DNA of 64,000 bases from positions 33,444,345 to 33,508,344 of the forward strand of contig CM063499.1 in the NCBI GenBank assembly GCA_032207245.1, in the 5' to 3' direction. A program made the translations under genes and the position numbers. Each line of letters starts with the position of its first letter. Within the stretch, counting starts at the first letter, position 1. Under the pieces are notes generated by a model, which saw nothing but the letters and a program-made list of their open reading frames with translations, was not told the DNA's origin and did not search any database. This DNA comes from Pardosa pseudoannulata. Taxonomy: Eukaryota > Arthropoda > Arachnida > Araneae > Lycosidae. Positions 1 through 9,240 of this stretch are shown here, piece by piece.

Positions 1-439
1 ATAAAAGTAGTTTTATTACTACACTTATTATTAGCTCTGGTTATTAACTCTTTTTTTTTCAGTTTTGTTTTTTACAGGCATGATTAATTTTAAATATTTA
101 TACAATGATATCAAAGTTTGATATTAAATATAGGTTTATGTACTGTTAGACTTTGGCACCTGAAGTTATGGTTATATACAAAGATTTTATCATTGTTAGA
201 ATTTTTTTTGGTCTTTTATTATAAATATATTATTTTAAATTAAAAATCCATCAATATAAGAGAAGGTGAATGTCAGACATGCTAACATTCAGACACCTCT
301 GTCAGGAGCAACTCAAGGTTTTAAAGGCCCTTCCACACTATGGTCAACTGCAAGCCATTACCGCAGTCTGGAGGGTGGATGTTTTATCAAGCTCGATGGT
401 GGCAGACGATGGCTCCGGAAATGGATTTTCTCCAAAGAT
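1..439 (+). pseudogene. Tail of truncated HP1-like copy Z (intron 2 remnant)
   Basis: This stretch aligns almost base for base with intron 2 of copy A (from about 5365) and of copy B (from about 29576). The window therefore opens inside a fourth HP1-like copy whose exons 1 and 2, if present, lie upstream. Like B, and unlike A and C, it stops partway through the TTAA-flanked element, at the bases CCAAAGAT (ending 439), and passes straight into 150-bp satellite. Exons 3 and 4 are absent. The relationship is read directly from the sequence; the existence of upstream exons is inference. Confidence 0.75.
325..439 (+). mobile_element. Left half of TTAA-flanked MITE-like element
   Basis: Begins after TTAA (321-324) with the same left inverted repeat, containing TCCACACTATGG, as the full elements at 5697-5970 and 32976-33249. 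It is cut after CCAAAGAT, exactly where the copy at 29903-30015 is cut. Confidence 0.6.
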
Positions 440-1136
440 ATAGTTTTGAAATTGATATCTTTTATTTTATAGGGTTTATATTGTAATATAGTAATACCGC
501 CTTTTATTGTCGTATGTGCCTTCATGCATTGTGACGCAAAATAAAATCTTAATATTTTTATAGTTTCTGTAATTATGTTGAGTTAAAAATTAGTTTTAAA
601 ATTAATATCTTTTATTTTATAGAGTTTATATTGTAATATAATAATACCGCCTTTTATTGTCGTATGTGCCTTCATTCATTGCGACGCAAAATAAAATCTT
701 AATATTTTTATAGTTTCTGTAATTATGTTGAGTTAAAAATTACTTTTAAAATTGATATCGTTAATTTTATAGGGTTTATATTGTAATATAATAATACCGC
801 CTTTTATTGTCGTATGTGCCTTCATTCATTGTGACGCAAAATAAAATCTTAATACTTTTATAGTTTCTGTAATTATGTTGAGTTAAAAATTAGTTTTAAA
901 ATTGATATCTTTTATTTTATAGGGTTTATATTGTAATATATAATAATACCGCCTTTTATTGTCGTATGTGCCTTCATGCATTGTGACGCAAAATAAAATC
1001 TTTATATTTTTATAGTTTCTGTAATTATGTTTGAGTTAAAAATTAGTTTTAAAACTGAGATATCTTTTATTTTATAGGGTTTATATTGTAATATAATAAT
1101 ACCGCCTTTTATTGTCGTATGTTCCTTCATGCATTG
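440..1136 (+). repeat. 150-bp satellite array, block 1
   Basis: About 4.6 head-to-tail monomers of 150 bp: the phrase TTGTAATATA recurs at 481, 631, 781 and 931. Each monomer holds a conserved ACCGCCTTTTATTGTCGTA core and a GACGCAAAATAAAATC segment in an AT-rich background. The array starts at the broken MITE and ends abruptly just before the sequence upstream of copy A. The same satellite with the same right boundary recurs at 26366-27115 and 30016-31138. Short open frames here are incidental. Confidence 0.9.
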
Positions 1137-1639
1137 TACCCGCGGACGAATTTGGTTCATCATTATAGCGCCTAACATTGCTCGCAGTGTTGCCAACCAT
1201 ACGATAATTATCGTATATGTACGATAATTTAGGACTCTGTACGATGAAAAATAATCTCAAAATTATGTGACATAATGAGGAATTTTCACGTTTTCTAATT
1301 TAGATTTTAAACGATAGAAGACAAAAAAGTAAGCAGGACAGTAGCTATTTTTCTTTCATTTGGGGGCCTAATGAGTGATTTCTAATGGGTTTTATAGCGG
1401 ACTCTTTAACGTCTCTCAAAAACGATACATTTGTTTTCCCTCTTTCTTTTTCTTCCTCTTCCTCTTTTTCTTTTTTCTCTCATTTTCCTTTTCTTTTCCC
1501 CTTTTGCTCTTTTTCTCCGTCGGGTTTGTGACGTCATCGTTCATGTCGATACCGAGCGCCTATGCTGTTTGCATGTTAAAAGGCGACTTTTAAATTTGTT
1601 TTTGTGTAAAGTATCGCATATAATAGAAATTTTTTTGTT

Positions 1640-1846
1640 ATGTCTGGCATTAAAAAATCATACTCTAAATATTGTATTGTGCCACTCTGTAAAAATACAA
1701 CTAATTGCAATGAGAAGATATTTTTTAGCGTCCCGAAAGACCCACATACACGTAAAACCTGGACAACTGCGATGAAAAGGGATGAGAACTTAAACCCCAA
1801 ATTATCATATAAATCATCTCTATGGGTTTGTGAAGACCATGTTTCA
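1640..1846 (+). CDS. THAP zinc-finger domain exon (first coding exon)
   Basis: A 69-codon exon from ATG to a strong donor (TCA followed by GTAAGT at 1847). The C2CH pattern of a THAP DNA-binding domain is present: Cys12, Cys17, Trp41, then Cys64-x2-His67, in the context VCEDH. The usual Phe after the His is Val here, and the distal AVPTF-type motif would lie in a later exon that I cannot place. THAP domains bind DNA and occur in host transcription factors and in P/Kolobok-type transposases. Lying inside an insertion absent from the paralogous blocks, this one is more likely of transposon origin. Open throughout; whether it is expressed is unknown. Confidence 0.65.
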
Positions 1847-2388
1847 GTAAGTAAATTCTTGATTTAGTTTAAATATTACTAATTTAGAACAATTAAAGTA
1901 TATAAAAATACATCTATACCTTTAAAAGGATTGTTGATTAACCACTGCTATTTAACTTTTAAAACTACTAATTTTCGAGTATTATCACAGAGTTCAAGTA
2001 CAATAAATATTTTATAAAGCATATAAATATCGAAAAACATATAAATATCTAAAGCATATAATTATCTAATAAATAACTCGGGGGAGGGAAAGGTTATGTA
2101 TTTTCAAGGTATTATAAATATTTTCTTCAGAGATGCATACTTTGTGTATTAAATCACAGTGATATTTTTCGATTAAATCTGTGACTAATTTGAAAAAAAG
2201 TATAATATTTTTAAAATACTTAATAATAATATTACTTTAAAAATTAAATTTAATATCAAAACTTTATACGTTTTTTAAAATTAACATTAATATTAAAGGC
2301 AATAAAATTGTATTGCTTTTTAAAAAAGTAAAAATAATTAAATAAAGCTTTTAAATTTCTTTTCATCATATTTAAAATATCAAAGAAT

Positions 2389-2456
2389 TGGTTTGGTTTC
2401 GGTTTGGTTTTGGAGTGCTACGGTCTACTTTTTGCAACACGAAGGCTAATGAAACC
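2389..2456 (-). repeat. SINE 3' tail fragment, minus strand
   Basis: Read on the minus strand, this is the 3' part of the SINE seen complete at 6361-6525: a CATTAGCC...CGTGTTGCAAAAAG segment followed by CCAAA-type repeats. The tRNA-like head is missing, as expected of a 5'-truncated insertion. It lies inside the THAP-containing insertion. Confidence 0.7.
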
Positions 2457-3137
2457 GGTCTCACAATAAATACCTCCTCTAATTTTTATTTTAATATTAC
2501 ATCCGTCTCTATTTATAAAAAACGATGCCACTACAAATGTGTGTATATGATATATGTATATTTATTTGACTTGTTTGTGTTTACAAACAAAAGAGCTGTG
2601 TTTAGCATGAATAAACTATTAATACATGTTAAGTAAAATTGGAAAAAATATGAATGATTTTACATATCTTTGGGTTTTAGTTCCTCGTATTTCTGCTCAC
2701 ATAAAATCCGGGTTTTTTACCAAAGAAAACATTGACATGCTGTTAATTTTCGGGAGGTTGTCTCATTGGCCTTTGGTAAATCCAGGTAGAAGAGACATTT
2801 ATGACAAATTGAGATAACTAAGCTATCTAGATCGATAAAATAAACCTTCAGGTTTAAATAAAAATAAATTTTGATAGCTAGAAAATTTCAGGAACTTGCA
2901 AAAACAAAATCGGAAAATAGTGCGCGCTTACAAGCAATAAGAAAATATTGGATATTGTGAACGATGACCTCACAACTAATCAAGGAGCATTTTGATGTCA
3001 CGTGATTTTAGCTTAACTTTAAAATAAAGCTTTAAAATTAAGCCAGTTTTTTACATTTTTGAGAATATTTTTGGAACGAGTCTGGAATTATCATAAAAAT
3101 ACTAAGTTGTTCGAATCCCCCACATGTGCAAATTCCT
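2457..3137. other. Remainder of THAP insertion, no recognised gene
   Basis: A 63-codon frame at 2626-2817 preceded by a possible acceptor (TTTTAG at about 2680) could be a later exon of the THAP gene, but I recognise no domain in it. The rest is AT-rich. Confidence 0.3.
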
Positions 3138-3257
3138 AATTCTGAAAAACTGTATTAATTTTCTGATTTCTACGATAAACCAACAGTAAACTAATGCAAT
3201 TAAAAAAACAGGTAATTTAACTGTATCTCTATACAGAGCAACAACAAAAAATTTATT

Positions 3258-3286
3258 TATATATATATATATATTTATATATTATA

Positions 3287-3320
<34 letters not shown>
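3258..3320. repeat. TA dinucleotide repeat
   Basis: Nearly uninterrupted TA/TATATT run inside the hAT element. The equivalent position in the second block is also a TA run (27370-27422). Confidence 0.9.
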
Positions 3321-3324
<4 letters not shown>

Positions 3325-3683
3325 ATAAATGTAGAGTCATCATAAATATTCAATTATGAATTTTTTATACATGATCTTTACTGATAAAACTTCTAAACAG
3401 TAGTTTTTATCTACAACATTTATAATGGTAGAGGGGTATTTTTAAATTACAAATTTACATAATGGTAAATAATAAAAATTCTGCCATTTCTGTATTTTTT
3501 CACAATTTTAAAAATCTATTTTAATTAAGATTAATTTAATTAAAAATATATCTTTTAAGCGCCCTCTATTAACACTATTTTTAACTAATTAAAAAATGTA
3601 CGATAATTTATAAGCCAATGCCATAATTTTAGGACCTAGAATTCATAATTTTGCCTGTGTAGATTGGCAACACTGATTGCTCG

Positions 3684-3778
3684 TGCGGATGTTAGGATCA
3701 GCGAAGCAGTGATCCTGTGTTTTTTCAGATTTCGTGTTTATTGATTATTCTGTTATTTTTTATTAATTGTAATCAAAA
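3684..3778 (+). promoter_or_regulatory. Probable promoter / 5' leader exon of copy A
   Basis: The segment between the hAT element and a good donor (TCAAAA then GTAAGT at 3779) is conserved upstream of B (27782-27861). The ATG of each copy follows directly on an acceptor-like ...CATATTGTAG. The simplest reading is a non-coding first exon spliced over about 700 bp to the ATG-bearing exon. The transcription start is not identifiable. Inference only. Confidence 0.35.
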
Positions 3779-4323
3779 GTAAGTTTTAATATATTTAGTG
3801 TTTTACATGTTTTTACCTGAATTTTTTACATTTATAGATATAGAACTTGTATCACTAAATCGCATAGCGAAGCCTTTACTTGTAATTGTGAATCTGAGGC
3901 AAACAGAACATAATTTTAACCATTTTGCAATTTTTAATTAATCCTTTATGTTATTGTCTCATATTCAAAATTATGTATTAGGAAATACTTTCTCCGTATC
4001 GCATATATTTTATATTAATAGTCATCAAGTTTTTGTTTATAATGTATTTTGTGAACTATGACATGTGTAATCTGTTGTTAATACATGTAGATTATTTGTA
4101 CTACCTAAGTGTTTAATGAAGACATTACTTGTCATTATAGTAAAACCAAATGTTCATTCAATTCTCATTTGTTATAATAGAGCCTCTTTGATATTTTTCA
4201 ACCCAATAATTATATCATGCAACACGTTTCTTACTCCGGATTTAGTAACTTAGTATTAGAAGTATATAATTATTTATATCAAATGCCTGACGTTTTTCTT
4301 CTCGTGTTATAGCATATAATAGT

Positions 4324-4426
<103 letters not shown>

Positions 4427-4485
4427 TGTAATTAATGTTTGTTTTATCACTTTAAATTATTAATTTTGGTTATTGCATATTGTAG

Positions 4486-4619
4486 ATGAGCTCCAAAAAG
4501 AAGAACTACAGAAAGAAGACGAAGTTACAACTTAAAGAAGAAGAAGAATACGTCGTTGAAAAAATTGTGGATAAAAGAGTTACAACAGAATATTACATAA
4601 AATGGAAGGGCTACCCAGA
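4486..4619 (+). CDS. HP1: Copy A exon 1: N-tail and first half of chromodomain
   Basis: ATG immediately after an acceptor-like TTGTAG. It encodes a lysine-rich tail (MSSKKKNYRKK...) then EEEEYVVEKIVDKRV...YYIKWKGYPE. The donor splits the Glu codon (GA, then GTAAGT). Compared with the usual HP1 chromodomain, the turn between DKRV and EYY is three residues shorter. Confidence 0.8.
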
Positions 4620-5133
4620 GTAAGTAAAAACCAGTTTATTATATGTTTATACCGAATCTTACTATCCCGTCAATAAACCATTTGAATGTCTTTTCGTAAA
4701 TATGATTCAGAGTTTGGTTTATTCTTTGCATTATATATTATGTATCTAACTGCTCAAACGATTTACATAAAATTAACTGTAGAGGTTAATTTTTTTCTTT
4801 TAAATTAGCATTAAACTAGTAATAGTATTTTTACTAACTAGTATTAACTAGTATCTATTATTTTTCCATTTTTACTAGGATTTTTGTCTTTAGATCAAGG
4901 ATGTATAACTCTGAGGTACTGACAAATTTATTTTGTAGTGTTTTCAAATATAAAGTTATAGTAGTATTGGGTGTTAAACTATGAATTCTGAGTAAGTTAC
5001 GTATCTACTAGTATATAAAGGAATAAGTTATTAATTCATAAAAATCTTAAATGTGCCAGCTGTGTGTGTTTTGGAATTATAGTATTGTAAGATGCTTTTG
5101 TTTTTGTTGAAAGTTTGTAATTTTTCCATATAG

Positions 5134-5287
5134 GGATAAGAATACATGGGAGCCATTTGAAAATCTGGATTGTCCTAAAATGATCAAAGAATTTGAAGAT
5201 AATTATAAGAAGAAAAAAGAGGATAAAGAAGAAGAGAATGATGAAGATAGTGTGTCTGAGGAATTGCCTGCTAAAAAGAAAGCTGAA
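5134..5287 (+). CDS. HP1: Copy A exon 2: second half of chromodomain and acidic hinge
   Basis: Acceptor CATATAG. Completes Glu and reads DKNTWEPFENLDCPKMIKEF, then a charged Lys/Glu hinge. I end it at GCTGAA before GTACTT by analogy with GTAATT in B and C; GTACTT is a weaker donor. With exon 1 it is in frame for 96 codons. Confidence 0.75.
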
Positions 5288-5696
5288 GTACTTATTTTAT
5301 TTATCCCTTCATATTGATATTTTATTTCGTTCGAATAATAGTAAAGTTGTGTATCTATTATAATCATAAAAGTAGTTTTATTACTACACTTATTATTAAC
5401 TCTGGTTATTAACTCTTTTTTTTCAGTTTTGTTTTGTACAGGCATGATTAATTTTAAATATTTATACAATGATATCAAAGTTTGATATTAAATATAGGTT
5501 ATGCTTTATGTACTGTTAGACTTTGGCACCTGAAGTTATGGTTATATACAAGGATTTTATCATTGTTAGAATTTGTTTTTTGGTCTTTTATTATAAATAT
5601 ATTATTTTAAATTAAAAATCCATCAATATAAGAGGAGGTGAATGTCAGACATGCTAACATTCAGGCACCTCTGTCAGGAGCAACTCAAGGTTTTAA

Positions 5697-5970
5697 AGGC
5701 CCTTCCACACTATGGTCAACTGCAAGCCATTACCCCAGTCTGGAGGGGGTATGTTTTATCAAGCTCGATGGTGGCAGACGATGGCTCCGGAAATGGATTT
5801 TCTCCAAAGATCAAAGGCAACCAGATGCGCAACTAAAGTGCGCAGTATACCCTATTGATGAATCCATGCACTCGACTCATTTAGTGGCCCAGTGTGTGGA
5901 TGCAACCCATGAACCATTGAAGGACACAATCAGGAAATGGTGAACAATTGGCCATAGTGTGGAGACTCCC
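5697..5970 (+). mobile_element. TTAA-flanked MITE-like element in intron 2 of copy A
   Basis: 274 bp between two TTAA sites (5693-5696 and 5971-5974). Imperfect inverted termini of about 35-38 bp share TCCACACTATGG followed by CAA-TG and a CCATT-CC block. TTAA targets are used by piggyBac and Kolobok elements; no transposase is present. An open frame of 101 codons starting just outside (5638-5943) is kept in copy C, so an exonised or coding role is not excluded. No known protein domain is recognisable in that frame. Confidence 0.6.
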
Positions 5971-6145
5971 TTAAAATTTAACATGTTACGCAAAATTGTA
6001 TGCATAAGCATGTCTGAAAGTATTGTAAAATTATATTGTACACTGTTTTGCAAAATGAAACAAATTTTTATGTGCCAAATATGTTTGGTTCATAGTTTTA
6101 GCTGGTGTTAGTACAGTAAATTTTTACAAAATATTGATTTTGCAG

Positions 6146-6241
6146 GATGATTGTCCCCGTGGAATTGGCTAGACTTTTGGAGCCAGAGAAAATTCTTGGT
6201 TCCATTGAGATAAGTGGTGAATTGATGTTTTTAATTAAATG
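6146..6241 (+). pseudogene. HP1: Copy A exon 3: first part of chromoshadow domain, frameshifted
   Basis: Acceptor TTTTGCAG, donor GTAATT. The 3' part reads ARLLEPEKILGS...[10 protein letters not shown] in the frame that joins exon 4, but the 5' part (DDCPRG) is one base out of step with it. A single inserted base near 6167 explains this. The frame from an ATG at 6147 runs open through the whole exon into exon 4. Confidence 0.75.
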
Positions 6242-6360
6242 GTAATTATACTCCATATATCTTCTTAATGTTAAATTATTTTCTTAATTATGTGAATTTT
6301 TGTTACTGCAAGTTTCATATTGAATGCATATTTAAAAACTATAAATTCTACTTGCCTACC

Positions 6361-6525
6361 GCCGAATGGTTTGGGTGCTAGCCTTCGGAACCGGAGTTCG
6401 TGGGTTCAAATCCTACTATGGCATGGATGTTCGTAGCCGTTCGGAATCGGCTTTAAACAGTAGGTCCCGGTCTCATTAGCCCTCGTGTTACAAAAAGTAA
6501 ATCGTAGTGCTCCCAAACCAAACCA
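6361..6525 (+). mobile_element. Complete tRNA-derived SINE in intron 3 of copy A
   Basis: 165 bp flanked by a perfect 14-bp target-site duplication TCTACTTGCCTACC (6347-6360 and 6526-6539). The 5' part is tRNA-like with a pol III B box (GGTTCAAATCC at about 6404). The 3' end is a CCAAACCAAACC tail instead of poly-A. The same insertion is in copy C at 33640-33803, so it predates the duplication. Confidence 0.9.
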
Positions 6526-6539
6526 TCTACTTGCCTACC

Positions 6540-7634
6540 ATGTAAAGTTATGCTCATTTCTCCTTAGGAATTGTTAAGAAGTCTTTAAAAATAATAAGCT
6601 TAAAAGATCTGCTATAATTCAACATGAAAGCTATTCCAATGTATCTTTAAAGAAACATTAAGTCAGTTTTAAGACTAAACTAAGCAAATGTTTTTAGAAA
6701 ATGACACTTTTTGATTATAATTACAATAAATGGAAACAAACTATGGAATTATTTGATGTTCAGATTCTACACACTTGTTATCTTTGAATTCAATTTTCAT
6801 GAATTTTATTTTTACAGAAGTGAGGTTTTTTATACTGTTATGATTCTGATTTTTCCTTATCTGTAATTGGAAATTGATTTATCAGCAAAGAGAAACAATA
6901 AATTTTTATATGAAGATAATCTTGTTTTAAAGAAAGAATAATATAAAGCTTTAAAAATCATGTGGGAAAACTAAGCAAGCATTACTTAAAACTAATCAAC
7001 CTGGCAATCTTTAGTATGATTGTTTGCCAGAGCCTTAGGTTGGCAAGGATTGGTTTTTTTGTGGTCAGATAAAACATTGATTACACTGAAGAAACATAAT
7101 AGATGATATTTCAGTATTTTAGTGAACAAAGGTACATTTAATAAATACAATTGAACTTAATTATATTTAATATGAAATAAACCTTCTTTAGTGTCAAAAT
7201 ATTATGTTATTTGGTTATACAAATATCTGAATCAGCAAAGGGAAAAAGATGCAGTATATGCCTTACTAAAAATTAGAAATTTACCCCTTTCCCTTCAAAT
7301 TAAATTTTAAAAGTATGTGACTTAATGTGGGAAGAGGGAAATTTAATAGAAATAGTCTTTTATGGCCTTATGGAAAAGATTACTTTAAAGATATTTCTTC
7401 ATATTTGTTGCTATGACAAATTTATTTATTAATGAGATTGTGTGTGGGAGCAGCAGAGAAAGGTTATTTTCAAACCTGAATTACATTGGTTTTCTGTCCA
7501 TTTTATTCTTGAAAATATTTTGTAGTACTTATGAATGATTTGGCACTGATATTAAAATTTATAATTATACTCTAATTTATATCTCTTAGATCTGTATATA
7601 AAGGTTTTACTAAATATAATTCTTTGTATTTCAG
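6540..7634 (+). other. Rest of intron 3 of copy A
   Basis: AT-rich intronic sequence ending in TTTGTATTTCAG. It aligns collinearly with 33818-34915 in copy C; no gene or structured element is seen. Confidence 0.7.
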
Positions 7635-7779
7635 GAAAGGATCAGATGAGGCAGACCTAGTTCCAGCAAGAATTGCCAATGAAAAATACCCTCAGATGGT
7701 CATTAAGTTCTATGAAGAACGTTTGGTTTTTCCCTCTAGTGGACCTGAAGAGTCTGAGAAAGAAGCTAAGTCTGGTTGA
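7635..7779 (+). CDS. HP1: Copy A exon 4: end of chromoshadow domain and C-terminus
   Basis: Opens with the last base of the split Trp codon, then [20 protein letters not shown] and [11 protein letters not shown], ending ...[10 protein letters not shown] and TGA. The Trp that normally follows ERL in HP1 and contacts PxVxL partners is absent (LVFP). Hand comparison with C gives 31 differences in 145 bases, far above the flanking DNA. Confidence 0.8.
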
Positions 7780-8443
7780 TGTTACTTAAATATGTGGACT
7801 TTTCATTGTTGCAATCCATATATCACTGTATATATTTCCATTATTGTTTTTTGTCTTTTTAATGTACATTGAATATATCTGGTGTTATACATCAGGTTGA
7901 ATGAGTCAATGGTGTCAAATATTTACGAAGGTGTAGATTTTTTTTTCTTTTTTTAAAGAATCTTGTATAACTTTTTAAATCTGTAATTAATTAAATCTTA
8001 TTAAAATCTGAGGTTTCTTAATTAATGCTTCAATGTTTTATTGATAAACTGTGCGAGTACCAGAGGTTTAAAAGTATTTACAACTATTCTTTGGGATCAA
8101 TAACATTTTGCAAACTTTGAGCGATTCTGCTCTTATATACTGAATGAATTTTAATAACTATGGTATAAACATGTTCGTCTTTAATACATCTACACGCTGA
8201 TATGCATTGTTCCATGTTTCTGAAGAAAGTATTTTGGACAGTTTTGGTTTTGTAAGTTTTTTTATTTGTGCTTATGAAGTGTATTTGCACTAATATAGCT
8301 GTTGTTTATGTCTGGAGATTACTTAAATTAAATAAAGGTTTTCAGCAATTTTACAGAGAATTAAGATGTGAAGGGGAGCTATGGAATTCCTTTTGTGTGT
8401 ACATGGTGTGACCATTCCAGAATAATTCATTTCTGTCTGAATA
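7780..8443 (+). other. 3' UTR and downstream flank of copy A
   Basis: Nearly identical to 35061-35723. A possible poly-A signal ATTAAA lies at 7990-7995, where C has canonical AATAAA at 35269-35274. Another AATAAA at 8331-8336 is shared. A 68-codon minus-strand frame here is conserved only because the flank is. Confidence 0.5.
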
Positions 8444-8940
8444 CAGTGGTGCATGAAAATAGTTAGGCACCTCAATTGATTTTTTTTATCAATTCTCACA
8501 AATAAATGAAATTAAATATAAAAACATTTGTGTTTTGAAATGCTCATTTAATGTACTTTTGATATTAAATATGCTTTAAAAGATAATAATTTTAATAAAG
8601 AACATCTTATGGTGACAGAGTAAAATAGTCTCCATAATTCGTTTGCTCGAGTACTTAAACAGTTGACATGAACTTTCAGCAGAATTTATGGAATATCTGT
8701 TAATCTAAAATTAATTTGATCTAAAGAAAATGCACATTTGGCAAGAGAAAAAACATTTTTGCTTGTGAAAGTAACATTACTTTCATTTTGCAAAGTGTGA
8801 AAGAATCTTTAGTTTGCCGATGAATGTAAGTTTAATATATGGTTTGGGTGAACAAGTGCTAGTGTGGATAAACCCAGAAAAAGAATTTGGAAACAAAACT
8901 TGGTACCAATAGTTAAAACAAGGAGGAGGAGAATCTGGCA
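8444..8940 (+). mobile_element. Tc1-like transposon relic
   Basis: Starts at a TA with the Tc1-type terminus CAGTGGTGCATGAAAATAG...TTAGGCACC. At 8813-8930 the plus strand reads FADECKFNIWFG, stop, ...KRIWKQNLVPIVK, matching the DE-S-FN...FG and NLVPTVKHGGG region around the second catalytic Asp of Tc1 transposases. It is internally deleted, has stops, and no right terminus is visible. Confidence 0.7.
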
Positions 8941-9240
8941 GTTTGAAGTAATATACACGGTTTCCGCGCACCTGGAAAGTCGGGGAAAATCATGATTTAG
9001 AAAATGGATTAATTTTGTCATGATTTTCTAAGTAAAATGACTAAAAGTCATGGATCCGCTGAGCTACCAATTAAGAAAGATCAAGAGAATTTCCTTTCTG
9101 AACGGAAGCGGCTGCATACTTCACCCTTTTGTCCATAACGCAGGACTACCATTCATCTATTGTTTAGCCGTTTTTGAGCTAGGGTTACTTCTTGAGCTGT
9201 CTCGATTATAAGCCTTTTCCACTCCTGTTCTTTATATTTT

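Larger units (their letters stand above)
1277..3137 (+). mobile_element. THAP-containing insertion nested in the hAT element
   Basis: Copies at 27240-27258 and 31266-31285 run uninterrupted from GTGACATAAT into the following sequence, so they are empty sites. Here 1861 bp intervene. The ends are short imperfect inverted repeats: AGGAATTTTCACGT on the left, and AGGAATTTGCACAT when the right end is read on the minus strand. AAT is repeated at both borders (1274-1276, 3138-3140), though a base of ambiguity remains at the left edge. The insert carries a THAP exon and a reversed SINE tail. THAP domains occur in P-type and Kolobok transposases, so a DNA transposon remnant is likely, but the superfamily is not settled. 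Confidence 0.65.
1185..3675. mobile_element. Non-autonomous hAT-like element, split by a nested insertion
   Basis: The ends are inverted repeats, CAGTGTTGCCAACC on the left and a near-matching TTGGCAACACTG on the right. An 8-bp direct repeat, ATTGCTCG (1177-1184 and 3676-3683), flanks them. Terminal CAGTG and an 8-bp target duplication are the hallmark of the hAT superfamily. Removing the nested insertion (1277-3137) leaves about 630 bp, matching the uninterrupted copy at 27160-27773 (614 bp). No transposase is encoded. The interior is rich in the motif TACGATAA. It sits immediately upstream of the likely promoter and 5' leader of copy A. Confidence 0.8.
4486..7779 (+). pseudogene. HP1: HP1/chromobox-like gene copy A (4 exons, frame break in exon 3)
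   Basis: Heterochromatin protein 1 family. An N-terminal chromodomain reads methylated histone H3 Lys9, and a C-terminal chromoshadow domain dimerises and recruits partners in the nucleus. Exons are 4486-4619, 5134-5287, 6146-6241 and 7635-7779, all with GT/AG borders. The chromodomain carries the aromatic-cage residues (Tyr of EYVVEK, Trp and Tyr of IKWKGYPE) and the NTWEP...NLDCP signature. The chromoshadow half ends in [15 protein letters not shown]...VIKFYEERL. Exons 1+2 give 96 codons, but exon 3 is 96 nt against 95 in copy C. An extra base near 6167 puts a TAG in frame, so the product would end before the chromoshadow domain unless this is a sequencing error. Exon 4 is the most canonical version in the window. 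Confidence 0.8.

Noticed and set aside
440..1136. 150-bp satellite as a multicopy RNA gene
   Set aside because: No pol III boxes, no conserved foldable core beyond the AT-rich repeat, and monomer phase is arbitrary at array ends.
1375..1775. Leu/Phe-rich frames suggesting a membrane peptide
   Set aside because: Derived from a CT-rich tract (TTTCTTTTTC type) and overlapping the THAP exon out of frame.
6361..6430. Functional tRNA gene in intron 3
   Set aside because: It is the head of a SINE bounded by a 14-bp target duplication, and the same insertion is in copy C.
8084..8290. 68-codon minus-strand frame conserved at 35364-35570
   Set aside because: The whole flank is duplicated at very high identity, so conservation of this frame carries no coding signal.
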